Source of the DNA: Planctomycetota bacterium
GTDB lineage: Bacteria > Planctomycetota > Planctomycetia > Pirellulales > Lacipirellulaceae
Length of the DNA stretch: 64,000 bases
Assembly (NCBI GenBank): GCA_029781135.1
Contig: JAKOXH010000071.1
Span: 175,825-239,824, forward strand
Reading direction: 5' to 3'
The first letter of the stretch is position 1, and every line of letters begins with the position of its first letter. Shown here piece by piece: positions 42,926 to 51,465 of the stretch. The notes beneath the pieces were generated by a model. The model saw nothing but the letters and a program-made list of their open reading frames with translations. It was not told where the DNA came from and searched no databases. A program made the translations under genes and the position numbers.

Positions 42926-43951
42926 TCATTTCCCGCCAGCGACCTTTGTCTCTTCCGCCTTTTCGGAAACCTTCTGTAAGACTTCAAGCAGCACTTTATC
43001 CGGATCGACACCCTCCGCTTCGGCTTCGAAGTTGAGGATGACGCGGTGGCGCATGGCGGGGAGGAAGACGCGGCGGACGTCCTCGAAACTGACGTTGTAA
43101 CGGCCGCTGAGTAGGGCCCGCACTTTGGCGGCGAGCGTGAGCGTTTGAGCGCCACGGGGACTGCTGCCCCACCGCAGGTATTGATTCGTGATCGGCACCG
43201 CGAACGGCCCGTTGGGGTGCGTCGCGAGCGTGAGTCGGGCGATGTAATCTTGCACGTGCGGGGCCAAAATTACTTCGCGCACGAGCTGCTGCCACTGGAC
43301 GATTTCAGCACCATCCATGACTTTGTCGGCATGGATGATCGTGCCTTTCGTGGTGCGGTCGATAATCGTGTTGAGTTCCTCGCGGCTGGAGTAGCCGACG
43401 ACGAGCTTGAAGAAGAAGCGGTCGAGTTGGGCTTCGGGCAGCGGGTAGGTGCCTTCCTGCTCGATGGGGTTTTGCGTGGCCATCACGAAAAATGGCGGCT
43501 CGAGTTGGTAAACGTGGCCGGCGATGCTAATCGACTTCTCTTGCATTGCTTCGAGCAAGGCCGATTGGGTTTTCGGCGTCGCGCGGTTGATTTCGTCGGC
43601 GAGGCAGATTTGCGTGAAGATTGGGCCGCGTTGGAATTGGAACTCGCGGTGGCCGCGCTCGTCTTCGACGATCATGTTCGTGCCAAGGATGTCGGCCGGC
43701 ATGAGGTCGGGCGTGAACTGGATGCGGGAGAAATCGAGGTCGAGCGTTTGGGCCAGCGTGCGGACGAGCAGCGTCTTGCCGAGGCCCGGCACGCCTTCGA
43801 GCAGGCAGTGGCCACCGACGAACAGGCAGGTGAGGACGCCGTGGACGATGTCGTCGTGGCCGACGATGACACGGCCCAGTTGCTTGTGTACGGCTTTGTA
43901 ACGCTCCGCGAACTGCGCGGCACGCTTTTCGATGGATTCGGCTAATGACAT
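42926..43951 (-). CDS. MoxR-type AAA+ ATPase
   Basis: A 341-residue AAA+ ATPase. Walker A GVPGLGKTLLV at about 54-64, Walker B QICLADEINRA at about 115-125, with sensor region ATQNPIEQEGTYPLPEAQLDRF. MoxR proteins act as chaperones, driven by ATP, for maturation of complexes, often with DUF58 and VWA partners, as here. The gene lies between the long VWA/GATase gene (upstream) and DUF58 (downstream) on the same strand. Confidence 0.95.
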   Translation of the reverse strand: MSLAESIEKRAAQFAERYKAVHKQLGRVIVGHDDIVHGVLTCLFVGGHCLLEGVPGLGKTLLVRTLAQTLDLDFSRIQFTPDLMPADILGTNMIVEDERGHREFQFQRGPIFTQICLADEINRATPKTQSALLEAMQEKSISIAGHVYQLEPPFFVMATQNPIEQEGTYPLPEAQLDRFFFKLVVGYSSREELNTIIDRTTKGTIIHADKVMDGAEIVQWQQLVREVILAPHVQDYIARLTLATHPNGPFAVPITNQYLRWGSSPRGAQTLTLAAKVRALLSGRYNVSFEDVRRVFLPAMRHRVILNFEAEAEGVDPDKVLLEVLQKVSEKAEETKVAGGK

Positions 43952-43994
43952 GGAATGGTTGAGGGTCGAATGTTGAGGGTTGAGGGATTTGGTT

Positions 43995-44164
43995 GGCCAC
44001 GAAAGACACGAAAATCGCGAAAAACAATAGCGATTATGTTTTTTGGGAACACTAATCTTCGCTAATCGGCACTAATCTCGGAAGACAAATGATTAGCGTG
44101 GATTAGTGGAGATTAGCGTTCCTAAATTTGTTCCATTTTGTGTCTTTTCGTGTTTTTCGTGGCT
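43995..44164. repeat. Nested composite palindrome, 170 bases
   Basis: Outer arms (GGCCACGAAAGACACGAAAA, TTTTCGTGTTTTTCGTGGCT) enclose inner arms (GGAACACTAATCTTCGCTAA and its counterpart TGGAGATTAGCGTTCC). Two independent palindrome families, one inside the other, between the long VWA gene and moxR. Confidence 0.85.
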
Positions 44165-44175
44165 ACAAAAACTGT

Positions 44176-47100
44176 CTAGGTGTATGGTTTGTCGTCGCCG
44201 CGGTCTTGGGGGCGATCTTGCCAGACTTGTTTTTTGGCTTTGAGAAGGCGCGAGGTGTAATCCTCTTCTTCCTTCTCTTGTTCGGTGACGGGTTTGGTCG
44301 GTTGGGTGGCTGGGGCGGTTGGTGTGGTGGTTGGTTTCGCTGCGGCGGCTTCGATGGCGTTGGGGTCGACCGGCAGAGTGGCATCGGGCTCGAAGCGCGT
44401 GGCGGCGCGACGGCTCTCGATCGAGCGGTCGATTTCCTCCTTGCGGCTGCGAAGGCGCGACATCACTTCGGGCGCTGCCTCGTGCCGTTCGCGGCGTAGG
44501 ACAATATCTACCACTCGCGTCCAAATGGGAACCAGCCAGCGGAAATCGACCTGCACGCGGCGGACGAACACGTCGCCGAAGAAGCAGCAACTGGCGGCCA
44601 GAACGAGCCAAGGCCAAATATCCTGCGTGGCGACGGCCTGGGGCAAATCGCGGCGAAACGGGTTCACAGCCAGTTGCGGCTTCAGCTTCTGCTCGGCCTT
44701 TTCTGGCTCTTCGGGTACCTCCGGCAGCGGCGGCAGGAGTTTGCCTGGCTCGCCTTTTTTGGCCGGCAGTTCGGCGATGGATTCCAAAAGCGGCGTGTTC
44801 GTTTGACGATCGCGGAACTCATCGGAGTAGCCCACATTCACGCCGGTGCGGATCATGGTTTTGCCGGCCATCACCGAAATGAGGTAGCTGCCGGCCTTGG
44901 CGGATTCGAATTCACCCACGTAGCGGCCGGGGGCGGTTTGCTGGATATCGAGCGGAATCGGCTCCATGTTTGGGCCGAGCACCGTGCCGGTCATCGATTG
45001 GTAATTGAGAAACTCATCATCCTTGTTGAGTGCCGAGACGATGATCCGCGTTTTGCCGCCTTGCGATTCGGTCGCGTAGGTGAACTTGCCGGTGTCGCCA
45101 GTGGGACGCATCGACCAGCGGACCATTTGGCTGAAGAAGCGGTCGTAGCCGTTCCAGCCGGTCCATTCGGCGGCCCAGCGTTTGCCGGCATCGGTCGTGA
45201 ACGCGACCGCTTTACCTAGGCCATACGTCCACGCGGCGAGAATCGTGGAATTCTGCGCCTCGGCCGGCAGCGGTGACGTGAGGACGACATCGACGAGCGA
45301 GTTCTCCTTCACGCTGGTGAGCACGAAACCGCTGACGGGTGGAAAAGCATTTCCGATGCCCTGGACGATTTCGTGTTGCGATGTGAGGTGCGGCGTTACC
45401 GGTGGGTTGGGTTCATAGACGAGCGGCCGGGCGATGCGGCGGGCCTCGCGCTGGAAAATCTTCGGCAGCGCGTTCGGGCTGTTGACGACGTAATATTTGC
45501 CGCCGGTTTGATTGGCGATCTTTTGCAGGGTTGGGCTCCCGGCGGGGCCGTGGGAGCCAACGGCAACCGTCGTTACCGTAACGCCACCAGCGATGAGCGC
45601 GTTGACCGTGCTGCTGCTGGGGGCGGCCGGGTCGCCGTCGCTGGCGATGATCATGTGTTTATTGGCGGCGTCGGTGCAGCGTGCCAAGCCGGCGACGGCC
45701 TTCTTCATGCTGGGATCGAAGTCGGGCATGTCGCCGATCTGCATGCGGTCGATGCGCGAGAGCATCATGGTGCGATTGGCCCCGACACGCACCATACCGC
45801 CTTGCGACTGGCCCCACAGCCACTGATCGCCAGCACCAAAATACACGAGGCCGCAATAGTCGCGCGGGCCGAGGGCCTTGACGGCTTCTTGGCAAATCAC
45901 TTTCTGCCAATAATTGGCCTGGGCGATTTCGCTGGCGTGCATGTTGAGCACGAGGGCGCCGACCGGCACGACCTTCGCGCTCTTGATTTGGAAATCGACC
46001 GGCATGGCCTTTTCGAGTTCGGTATTGGTCCAGCCGCCGGCGCCGAAGCTGTTGGGGCCGCCCAGCATGATGAGGCCGCAACCAAGTTCTTCGGTGTTGC
46101 GGACAAGCATTTTGATTTGCTCGTCGGTGAAACTGCTGACGCTTTGCGAATCTTCGCCGCTGGAGCGCGGTACGTCGGCCAGAATTACCGTGTCGTAACG
46201 CTGCAACTCCGGCAGCGAAGTAAACAGTCGGTTGCTGGGCTCGACGACGACTTCAAGCCCTTCATGCCGCAAGCGTTCGACGAGATGATCGAATTCGCCG
46301 GGCGTTTCCCAATTCTCGATCAATAGCACGAGCCCCTTGCCTTGCACATGGGTGAACGAGGTGGCCACGTTGTTTTGGGCGACGGCGTCGGTCTTCGCAT
46401 CATCGGGCGTGAAGCGTGCTTCGTAGGTGTAGAAATCGGGGGCATCGATTTCTTGGCGAAACGGAAAGACCGATTTCCCGGGTTTGATTTCGTGCGGTTC
46501 ATCGACGAGCGTTTCTTCCTTTTCGCCCGCCTTACGAACAATCTTGATGCGGCCCTTCACCGATTTGCCGGCGCCGCTCGGGTCGGTCGACGTGTTGTTC
46601 ACGACGATGCGAGCCTCGAACGGCTGGTTGCGGCGGATATCGGGCGGCAGGGCAAACGTTTCGACGGCGACGTCGCTGCGCTGGTCGATCGGCACGGGCA
46701 TCACGTCGATGCTGACGCCCGCCTCGGCAACGGCCCGGGCCTCCTGCAACGCATCGCCGACGTTTTGATTGCCGTCGGTCACCAATACGATTCGCTTAGC
46801 CGAGTCGTGGGGAAACATGGCCATCGCCCGCTGCATCGCCCCGGAGAGATTCGTGAAGTCGCGATCGAGCAGGCTTTCCACGCGACGCATGAGCTGGATG
46901 TTGAAATCAACGGGCGGAACTTCCACTTCGGCATTGCGGCCGAAAACGATGACGCCGGCTTTGTCCTCTTTCTCGGCTGCGCGTTGGTCGCGGATCGAGG
47001 CGTTGACGTAGCTGATCATCGCCAAGCGCCGGCCTTCTGGGATACTCAGCGATTGATCGAGCAAGTAAATCACCGTGAGGCGATCACTGGTGCGCTGGTA

Positions 47101-47271
47101 CTGCATTTCGGCGAGTGCTGCCACGATGAGCAGCAGTACAATTGTTCGCAGCGCGAGAGCGAACAACCGCCGCCACGGCCCCAGCCCGCTGAGGCTGCGG
47201 AAACTGAACCACCACATGAATGGTAGCAAGAGCAGAAGCAGCAAGTACCAGGGGCTATTGAAGACCAACAT
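44176..47271 (-). CDS. Large membrane VWA protein with glutamine-amidotransferase-like region
   Basis: A 1031-residue protein. Two N-terminal membrane segments (WYLLLLLLLPFMWWFSF and LFALALRTIVLLLIVAAL) followed by a VWA domain (metal motif DQSLS near 72). The middle (about 300-560) has the class I GATase-like fold with YDTVILADV and LIMLGGPNSFGAGGW. A second VWA-like stretch with MIIASDGDPAAP follows. A hydrophobic segment (WPWLVLAASCCFFGDVFV) lies near 895, followed by a charged, Glu-rich cytoplasmic tail. It is the first gene of the MoxR/DUF58/BatA unit. Confidence 0.88.
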   Translation of the reverse strand: MLVFNSPWYLLLLLLLPFMWWFSFRSLSGLGPWRRLFALALRTIVLLLIVAALAEMQYQRTSDRLTVIYLLDQSLSIPEGRRLAMISYVNASIRDQRAAEKEDKAGVIVFGRNAEVEVPPVDFNIQLMRRVESLLDRDFTNLSGAMQRAMAMFPHDSAKRIVLVTDGNQNVGDALQEARAVAEAGVSIDVMPVPIDQRSDVAVETFALPPDIRRNQPFEARIVVNNTSTDPSGAGKSVKGRIKIVRKAGEKEETLVDEPHEIKPGKSVFPFRQEIDAPDFYTYEARFTPDDAKTDAVAQNNVATSFTHVQGKGLVLLIENWETPGEFDHLVERLRHEGLEVVVEPSNRLFTSLPELQRYDTVILADVPRSSGEDSQSVSSFTDEQIKMLVRNTEELGCGLIMLGGPNSFGAGGWTNTELEKAMPVDFQIKSAKVVPVGALVLNMHASEIAQANYWQKVICQEAVKALGPRDYCGLVYFGAGDQWLWGQSQGGMVRVGANRTMMLSRIDRMQIGDMPDFDPSMKKAVAGLARCTDAANKHMIIASDGDPAAPSSSTVNALIAGGVTVTTVAVGSHGPAGSPTLQKIANQTGGKYYVVNSPNALPKIFQREARRIARPLVYEPNPPVTPHLTSQHEIVQGIGNAFPPVSGFVLTSVKENSLVDVVLTSPLPAEAQNSTILAAWTYGLGKAVAFTTDAGKRWAAEWTGWNGYDRFFSQMVRWSMRPTGDTGKFTYATESQGGKTRIIVSALNKDDEFLNYQSMTGTVLGPNMEPIPLDIQQTAPGRYVGEFESAKAGSYLISVMAGKTMIRTGVNVGYSDEFRDRQTNTPLLESIAELPAKKGEPGKLLPPLPEVPEEPEKAEQKLKPQLAVNPFRRDLPQAVATQDIWPWLVLAASCCFFGDVFVRRVQVDFRWLVPIWTRVVDIVLRRERHEAAPEVMSRLRSRKEEIDRSIESRRAATRFEPDATLPVDPNAIEAAAAKPTTTPTAPATQPTKPVTEQEKEEEDYTSRLLKAKKQVWQDRPQDRGDDKPYT

Positions 47272-47381
47272 AGCGCTTGCTCAGGTTCCCTGAGGAGAGG
47301 TTGCTGCCGTCCGTATTGGCCACGAGCACGAATACACGATTGATCTACGTGCTGTTTCCCCTAAATCAGGGTACCGTTTCT

Positions 47382-47555
47382 CGTGGAAAGTCACAATTGG
47401 CGGGGAGAAGCGACCAAGGCCGATCCGTGTTTCACATTGAGCCAGTTGGGTGGCATGCTCTAGCGCAGCGCGAGCATGGATTCTATCGAAAAACATGGCC
47501 ACGTCGGAGTACCTCCGAGGCCATGCCACCCTGCCGTGGAAAGTCTCAATTGGCG
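47382..47555. repeat. Palindromic element bordered by 21-base direct repeats
   Basis: The GGTGGCATGCTC element (47447-47531) is flanked by two near-identical direct repeats, CGTGGAAAGTCACAATTGGC (47382-47402) and CGTGGAAAGTCTCAATTGGC (47535-47555), one mismatch. The remaining bases of the gap 47272-47665 hold no gene. Confidence 0.7.
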
Positions 47556-47665
47556 CGCGTGGCATCGAGAAGGAAGGGCATTCTTGGAGTGACAGCGCCG
47601 GCGGCCACGATTATGCTGATATGCTGAGTGACGGTTGGCATTCCTATCTTGGCGAGGCTTGAAAA

Positions 47666-48931
47666 ATGAAAAACCCGGCTGGCTCGACCCGACGTGATTT
47701 CCTCAAGACAGCTGCCGCAGCCACGGCCGCGATTGGCGTCCCGACCTTTATTCCCGCCCACGTGCTGGGAAAAGACGGTAAGCCGAGCCCCAGCGAAACG
47801 ATCATTATCGGCGTGATTGGCACCGGCGGACGAGCCAATCAACTCATGGATCAGGTTCCCGAAGCCGGCAAGATCGTGGCTTTGGCCGATTGCTACTTGC
47901 AGCGGGCGATCGATTCGGCCAAGCGGCGGAAGAAGGATTGGGCGACGTACCAGGATTATCGGCAGATGTTCGATAAGGAGAAGTTGGATGCCGTGATCAT
48001 CGGCACGCCCGACCATGCCCGCACGCTGCCCTGCATTCGGGCCGTGCAAGCAGGTTTGGATGTGTACGCCGAGAAGCCACTGACGGCCTATATACGAGAA
48101 GGCCGCATTTTGGTGGATCATGTGCGTAAGCACAAACGAGTGTTCCAAGTCGGCACGCAGCAGCGGACGATGGAGATCAACCGGTTCTGCTGCGAATTCG
48201 TGCGCGATGGCAAGATCGGCAAGATCAAGCAGGTCTCTGGTGTCAATTACCCGCGTTCCAAGCCGTACACCAATTTGCCCGAAGAAAAGATCCCGGCGAC
48301 GGATGATTGGAATACCTGGTGCGGCCCCACGCCGCTCAGACCATTCAACAACCAATTGCAGTTTGGCTGGATGCAATGGCACGATTACTCGGGCGGCGAG
48401 ATGACCAACTGGGGTGCGCACGGCGTCGATCAGATTCAATGGGCGCTCGGCAAGAGCCAAACCGGCCCCACCGAACTGTGGCCCGACGGCGAAAAGGGCA
48501 TCGTCGCGATGAAGTACGCCGACGGTACGCCGGTGCGGTTCGAGCGCGACGGAGCACCGATGGGCGGGGCGGTCTTTATCGGCACCGAGTGCAAGATGGA
48601 GATCAACCGCAACCGCTTCGCGACGAACCCGAAGGATTTCGTGAAAGATGCCCCGCCGCCGGCCGTGCAAGATAAATGGGAAGGCGACGGCTGGATCGCG
48701 CGGCCGCATATTCAGAATTGGCTCGATTGCATCAAGACGCGCAAGCTGCCGAACGCGGATGTGGAAATCGGCCACCGGTCGATCAGTGTGTGCCACTTAG
48801 TCAACATCACGCGGGAAATGAACCGTAAGCTCAAGTGGGATCCGGAGAAAGAGCAGTTCGTCGGCGACGATGAGGCCAATAAGCTAGTCGATCGGCCCCG
48901 GCGAAAAGGGTTTGAATTGCCGGAGGTTTGA
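47666..48931 (+). CDS. Tat-exported Gfo/Idh/MocA family oxidoreductase
   Basis: A 421-residue protein with a twin-arginine signal (STRRDFLKTAAAATAAIG). Rossmann motif GVIGTGGRANQLM, then VALADCYLQRA, VIIGTPDHARTLPCIRAVQAG and VYAEKPLTAY with the conserved EKP. The C-terminal domain holds GGEMTNWGAHGVDQIQWALG. The substrate is unknown. A sugar-epimerase-like gene follows on the same strand; the pair could act on the same carbohydrate, though a 257-base gap and a palindrome separate them. Confidence 0.93.
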   Translation: MKNPAGSTRRDFLKTAAAATAAIGVPTFIPAHVLGKDGKPSPSETIIIGVIGTGGRANQLMDQVPEAGKIVALADCYLQRAIDSAKRRKKDWATYQDYRQMFDKEKLDAVIIGTPDHARTLPCIRAVQAGLDVYAEKPLTAYIREGRILVDHVRKHKRVFQVGTQQRTMEINRFCCEFVRDGKIGKIKQVSGVNYPRSKPYTNLPEEKIPATDDWNTWCGPTPLRPFNNQLQFGWMQWHDYSGGEMTNWGAHGVDQIQWALGKSQTGPTELWPDGEKGIVAMKYADGTPVRFERDGAPMGGAVFIGTECKMEINRNRFATNPKDFVKDAPPPAVQDKWEGDGWIARPHIQNWLDCIKTRKLPNADVEIGHRSISVCHLVNITREMNRKLKWDPEKEQFVGDDEANKLVDRPRRKGFELPEV

Positions 48932-49082
48932 TTCTAATGATGACTGCGCTGCCAATGAGCCAACAGTGCCATGGCCACTGCTAGCGGTGGCCACGCCTGC
49001 GTGACGTAAACCCGCATGCCCACGCAAAGCCGTGGGCATGGCACGCTGGTAATAAGGTCCATTCACCGAGTAGTAGCCTTCA

Positions 49083-49183
49083 TTAATCCGCGGATGACGC
49101 AGATGAGCGCAGATGTCTGCGTCGCGCGGCTGAGCACAATTACATCCAATCATCTGCGTCGATCTGCGAAATCTGCGGACTAA
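49083..49183. repeat. Palindromic repeat, ATCCGCGGATGACGCAGATG family
   Basis: The arm TTAATCCGCGGATGACGCAG pairs with CTGCGTCGATCTGCG...CTGCGGACTAA. The right end lies five bases before the start codon of the next gene, so the leader of that mRNA is mostly palindrome. Related smaller repeat GGCCAC/GCCCACG stretches lie at about 48970-49040. Confidence 0.8.
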
Positions 49184-49188
49184 GACCT

Positions 49189-50037
49189 ATGAAATATGGA
49201 ATGAACTTATTGTTGTGGACGGATCACTTGCACGACGGCATGTTGCCGGTGCTCGAGCAACTCAAGACAATTGGCTACGACGGCGTCGAGATACCGATCT
49301 TCAATCCGGATGAAAAGCTGTTCGCCGCGTGGGGCAAGCGGCTCGATGACCTGGGCTTTGAACGCACGGCGGTCACTATTCGGACGGAGCCGAACAACCC
49401 CATCTCGCCGGATCCGAAAATCCGTGCGGCCGGTATTGAAGCAACCAAGCGAACGCTGGATTGCTGCGAAGTGCTGGGTGCTCAGTCGCTGTGCGGGCCC
49501 ACGCACTCGGCCATCGGCTTATTCAGCGGCGCGGGGCCGACCAAAGATGAGTGGAAGCGGGGCGTCGAGAGCATGCGGGCCGTTGCGGAACATGCCGGCA
49601 AGACGGGCGTCATGATTGCCGTCGAGTATCTCAACCGCTTCGAAACGTATTTCCTCACCTGCGCGGCCGATACGGCGAGGTTCATCGCGGAAGTGAATCA
49701 TCCGAACTGCCGGATGATGTACGACACGTTCCACGCCAATATCGAGGAAAAGGATTTGGCGACTGCGATTCGGACGGCCGCCCCGTACACGGCACATGTC
49801 CACATCTCCGAAAATGACCGCGGCACGCCGGGTCAGGGTCATGTGGATTGGAAAACGACGTTCGACACACTGCACGACGTCGGCTACGACGGCTGGATGG
49901 TCGTGGAAGCGTTCGGCTTGGCACTACCGGAAATCAGCGCTGCCACGAAGATTTGGCGGCGGATGTATCAATCGGAAGAACAGTTGGCGACCGATGCGCT
50001 CAAGTTCATGAAGATGGAAACGGCGAAACGGAAGTAG
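49189..50037 (+). CDS. Sugar phosphate isomerase/epimerase (xylose isomerase-like TIM barrel)
   Basis: A 282-residue protein. The metal ligands of the D-tagatose 3-epimerase/hydroxypyruvate isomerase branch fit: IAVEYLNRF (Glu), MMYDTFHANIEE (Asp), HVHISENDRGTPGQGHVDW (His) and MVVEAFG (Glu). It interconverts C3 epimers or keto-sugars; the exact substrate is open. No strong ribosome site is visible, and a palindrome lies directly upstream. Confidence 0.9.
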   Translation: MKYGMNLLLWTDHLHDGMLPVLEQLKTIGYDGVEIPIFNPDEKLFAAWGKRLDDLGFERTAVTIRTEPNNPISPDPKIRAAGIEATKRTLDCCEVLGAQSLCGPTHSAIGLFSGAGPTKDEWKRGVESMRAVAEHAGKTGVMIAVEYLNRFETYFLTCAADTARFIAEVNHPNCRMMYDTFHANIEEKDLATAIRTAAPYTAHVHISENDRGTPGQGHVDWKTTFDTLHDVGYDGWMVVEAFGLALPEISAATKIWRRMYQSEEQLATDALKFMKMETAKRK

Positions 50038-50118
50038 TCAGCATTCTCTATTTAGAGCACTACCTGTTGCATGCGGCAGTTAATTGCAGCCCCTTTGCCC
50101 GCTCTTGTTACCATTCTC

Positions 50119-50487
50119 CTATGGCTTTCGATTCGGATGTGCTTTTCGATAGCAGGCCCACTTGACCGCATACAAAAACATGAAAAACCCCAGACCCAGG
50201 AACGCGATGAGGCTCAGCGGCGACGGTTCTCCCTGCAGGTGTGGTGTTATCGCGAGGTCAATACACCATAACGTGCCTACTGAAAATAGGGTAGAGAGTC
50301 GACAGCTCCAGTTGTAACGCCACAGCATATACAAAAATCCGAATGCGGACATCCCTCCATACTCCGCTGTGAAAGCGGCACGCTGAATCGGGGTCGACAC
50401 ATCTGCTATATGGATGTTGTAGACAAGCGAACCAACGCCTAACGCGGCATTTGCTAATCCGCAAAGCGCGAGCTAACCACCAAGCAT
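50119..50487 (-). pseudogene. Small membrane-protein gene broken by an early stop
   Basis: The ATG at 50487 has a good GGAG ribosome site four to five bases upstream, then the fifth codon is TAG (50473-50475). The same frame continues open to 50119 with about four hydrophobic segments (LALCGLANAALGVGSLVY, MSAFGFLYMLW, LFSVGTLWCIDLAI, LIAFLGLGFFMFLYAV). A single TGG-to-TAG change would explain it. The family is not recognised. An intact internal GTG start could still make a shorter product. Confidence 0.6.
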
Positions 50488-50575
50488 CACTCCTATCCTT
50501 CGTCATGACATTTATCCAGACGGGCAATTTTACGCTTCTCGGTCGCCTAAGATGAAGTCGATTGAATACACTATT

Positions 50576-50618
50576 ACATCACAAACCGCTGCACGCGGTG
50601 GTTCATCGAATTGAGCAC
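50576..50618. repeat. 43-base direct repeat, left copy (NHL-gene 3' fragment)
   Basis: It repeats 41 of 43 bases of 51468-51510, the 3' end of the NHL-repeat gene. It reads on the minus strand as NSMNHRVQRFVM followed by a stop. The two copies bracket the VapBC-like pair. Confidence 0.85.
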
Positions 50619-50722
50619 ATTGCTAGAACTTCGGGGATTCGAGATCACCCCTCAGTTACCAAAACGGCAAATCCAATAATATCTTGGCATACTTCGTTGA
50701 AGTAAAAATCGTACTGACAAGT

Positions 50723-51139
50723 TCACTGCGGCATTAGCGTCGGAATTACCTCGCGACCGTTCTTGCGGTAGATGCGAAAATCGCTGTCGAGCGTGAGGAT
50801 TAGTGACGTGGAAGACTGTTCGGCCAGGCGGACAAGGCACGCATCGGCCAGAGACATGGGGACCGAACGGTACCGCTTGAGCAATCGAGCAATTGCATGC
50901 AAGTGCTCGGTCATGTTGAACGATATCTGCACGACGCCACGGGCAATCAGCTGCATCAAGGCGTCAGTTCCACCATCCACATTTTGTAGCAAAAAACAAG
51001 CTTCGGAAATTACGGCTTCACAAGTGATGGCAGGTGGCTCGATTCGTGACCAATGTTCGCGTGCCCAGGCATGATGCCGCTCGCGACGATTCAAGAGCGC
51101 CACGAGCGGGCCGGTGTCGGCGATCACGGGGCCTTTCAT
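50723..51139 (-). CDS. PIN-domain toxin (VapC-like)
   Basis: A 138-residue protein. PIN-domain acidic residues: IADTGPLVALLN (Asp at residue 7), EAVISEACFLL (Glu near 47), SLADACLVRLAE (Asp near 97) and LTLDSDFRIYRK (Asp near 118). PIN toxins are metal-dependent RNases that cleave tRNA or rRNA. The ATG lies in an ATGA overlap with the antitoxin. Confidence 0.9.
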   Translation of the reverse strand: MKGPVIADTGPLVALLNRRERHHAWAREHWSRIEPPAITCEAVISEACFLLQNVDGGTDALMQLIARGVVQISFNMTEHLHAIARLLKRYRSVPMSLADACLVRLAEQSSTSLILTLDSDFRIYRKNGREVIPTLMPQ

Positions 51140-51375
51140 TTGCCATAGCCTTGCATGTGCTTGGCGTTCGTGGCCAAATCGGCCGGCCCACTCACCGAGC
51201 CGACGAGATCGCCAGCCAAGTCGGCACATGAAACTCGCGTGGTCTTTTTCCGCTCGGCGAGATAGGCATCGAGGGCATCACGCACGATCTCCGACTTTGC
51301 CTGGCCCCGCTGCTTGGATAAGTTGGCGAGCTTCGCATGGACATCGTCGGGCAACTTAAGAGAAATAGTCTTCAT
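51136..51375 (-). CDS. Ribbon-helix-helix antitoxin (CopG/VapB-like)
   Basis: A 79-residue protein. N-terminal RHH DNA-binding fold: ISLKLPDDVHAKLANLSKQ and KSEIVRDALDAYL, followed by a C-terminal toxin-binding tail. It should bind the palindromic operator directly upstream (51397-51427) and neutralise the PIN toxin. Confidence 0.88.
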   Translation of the reverse strand: MKTISLKLPDDVHAKLANLSKQRGQAKSEIVRDALDAYLAERKKTTRVSCADLAGDLVGSVSGPADLATNAKHMQGYGK

Positions 51376-51396
51376 GCTATCATACCTTCAGCGGTA

Positions 51397-51445
51397 CGTA
51401 TTACAATTATGCCACAATTGTAATACGCCTTCAATGGCAAGTCAA
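51397..51445 (-). promoter_or_regulatory. Promoter and palindromic operator of the VapBC-like pair
   Basis: On the minus strand TTGACT (51440-51445) and TACAAT (51417-51422) are spaced by 17 bases, close to the sigma-70 consensus. A perfect inverted repeat CGTATTACAATT/AATTGTAATACG (51397-51408 and 51416-51427, seven-base spacer) overlaps the -10 box and the start point. This fits autorepression by the RHH antitoxin. Confidence 0.75.
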
Positions 51446-51465
51446 TTCGGTTTAAGCAAGTACTG

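Noticed and set aside
45373..46326. Open frame of 317 codons opposite the large VWA gene
   Set aside because: Antisense shadow of a gene with VWA and GATase-like motifs.
47546..48796. Long open frame opposite the Tat oxidoreductase (416 codons)
   Set aside because: It mirrors a gene with clear family motifs and has Arg/His-rich, non-family composition typical of antisense frames in GC-rich DNA.
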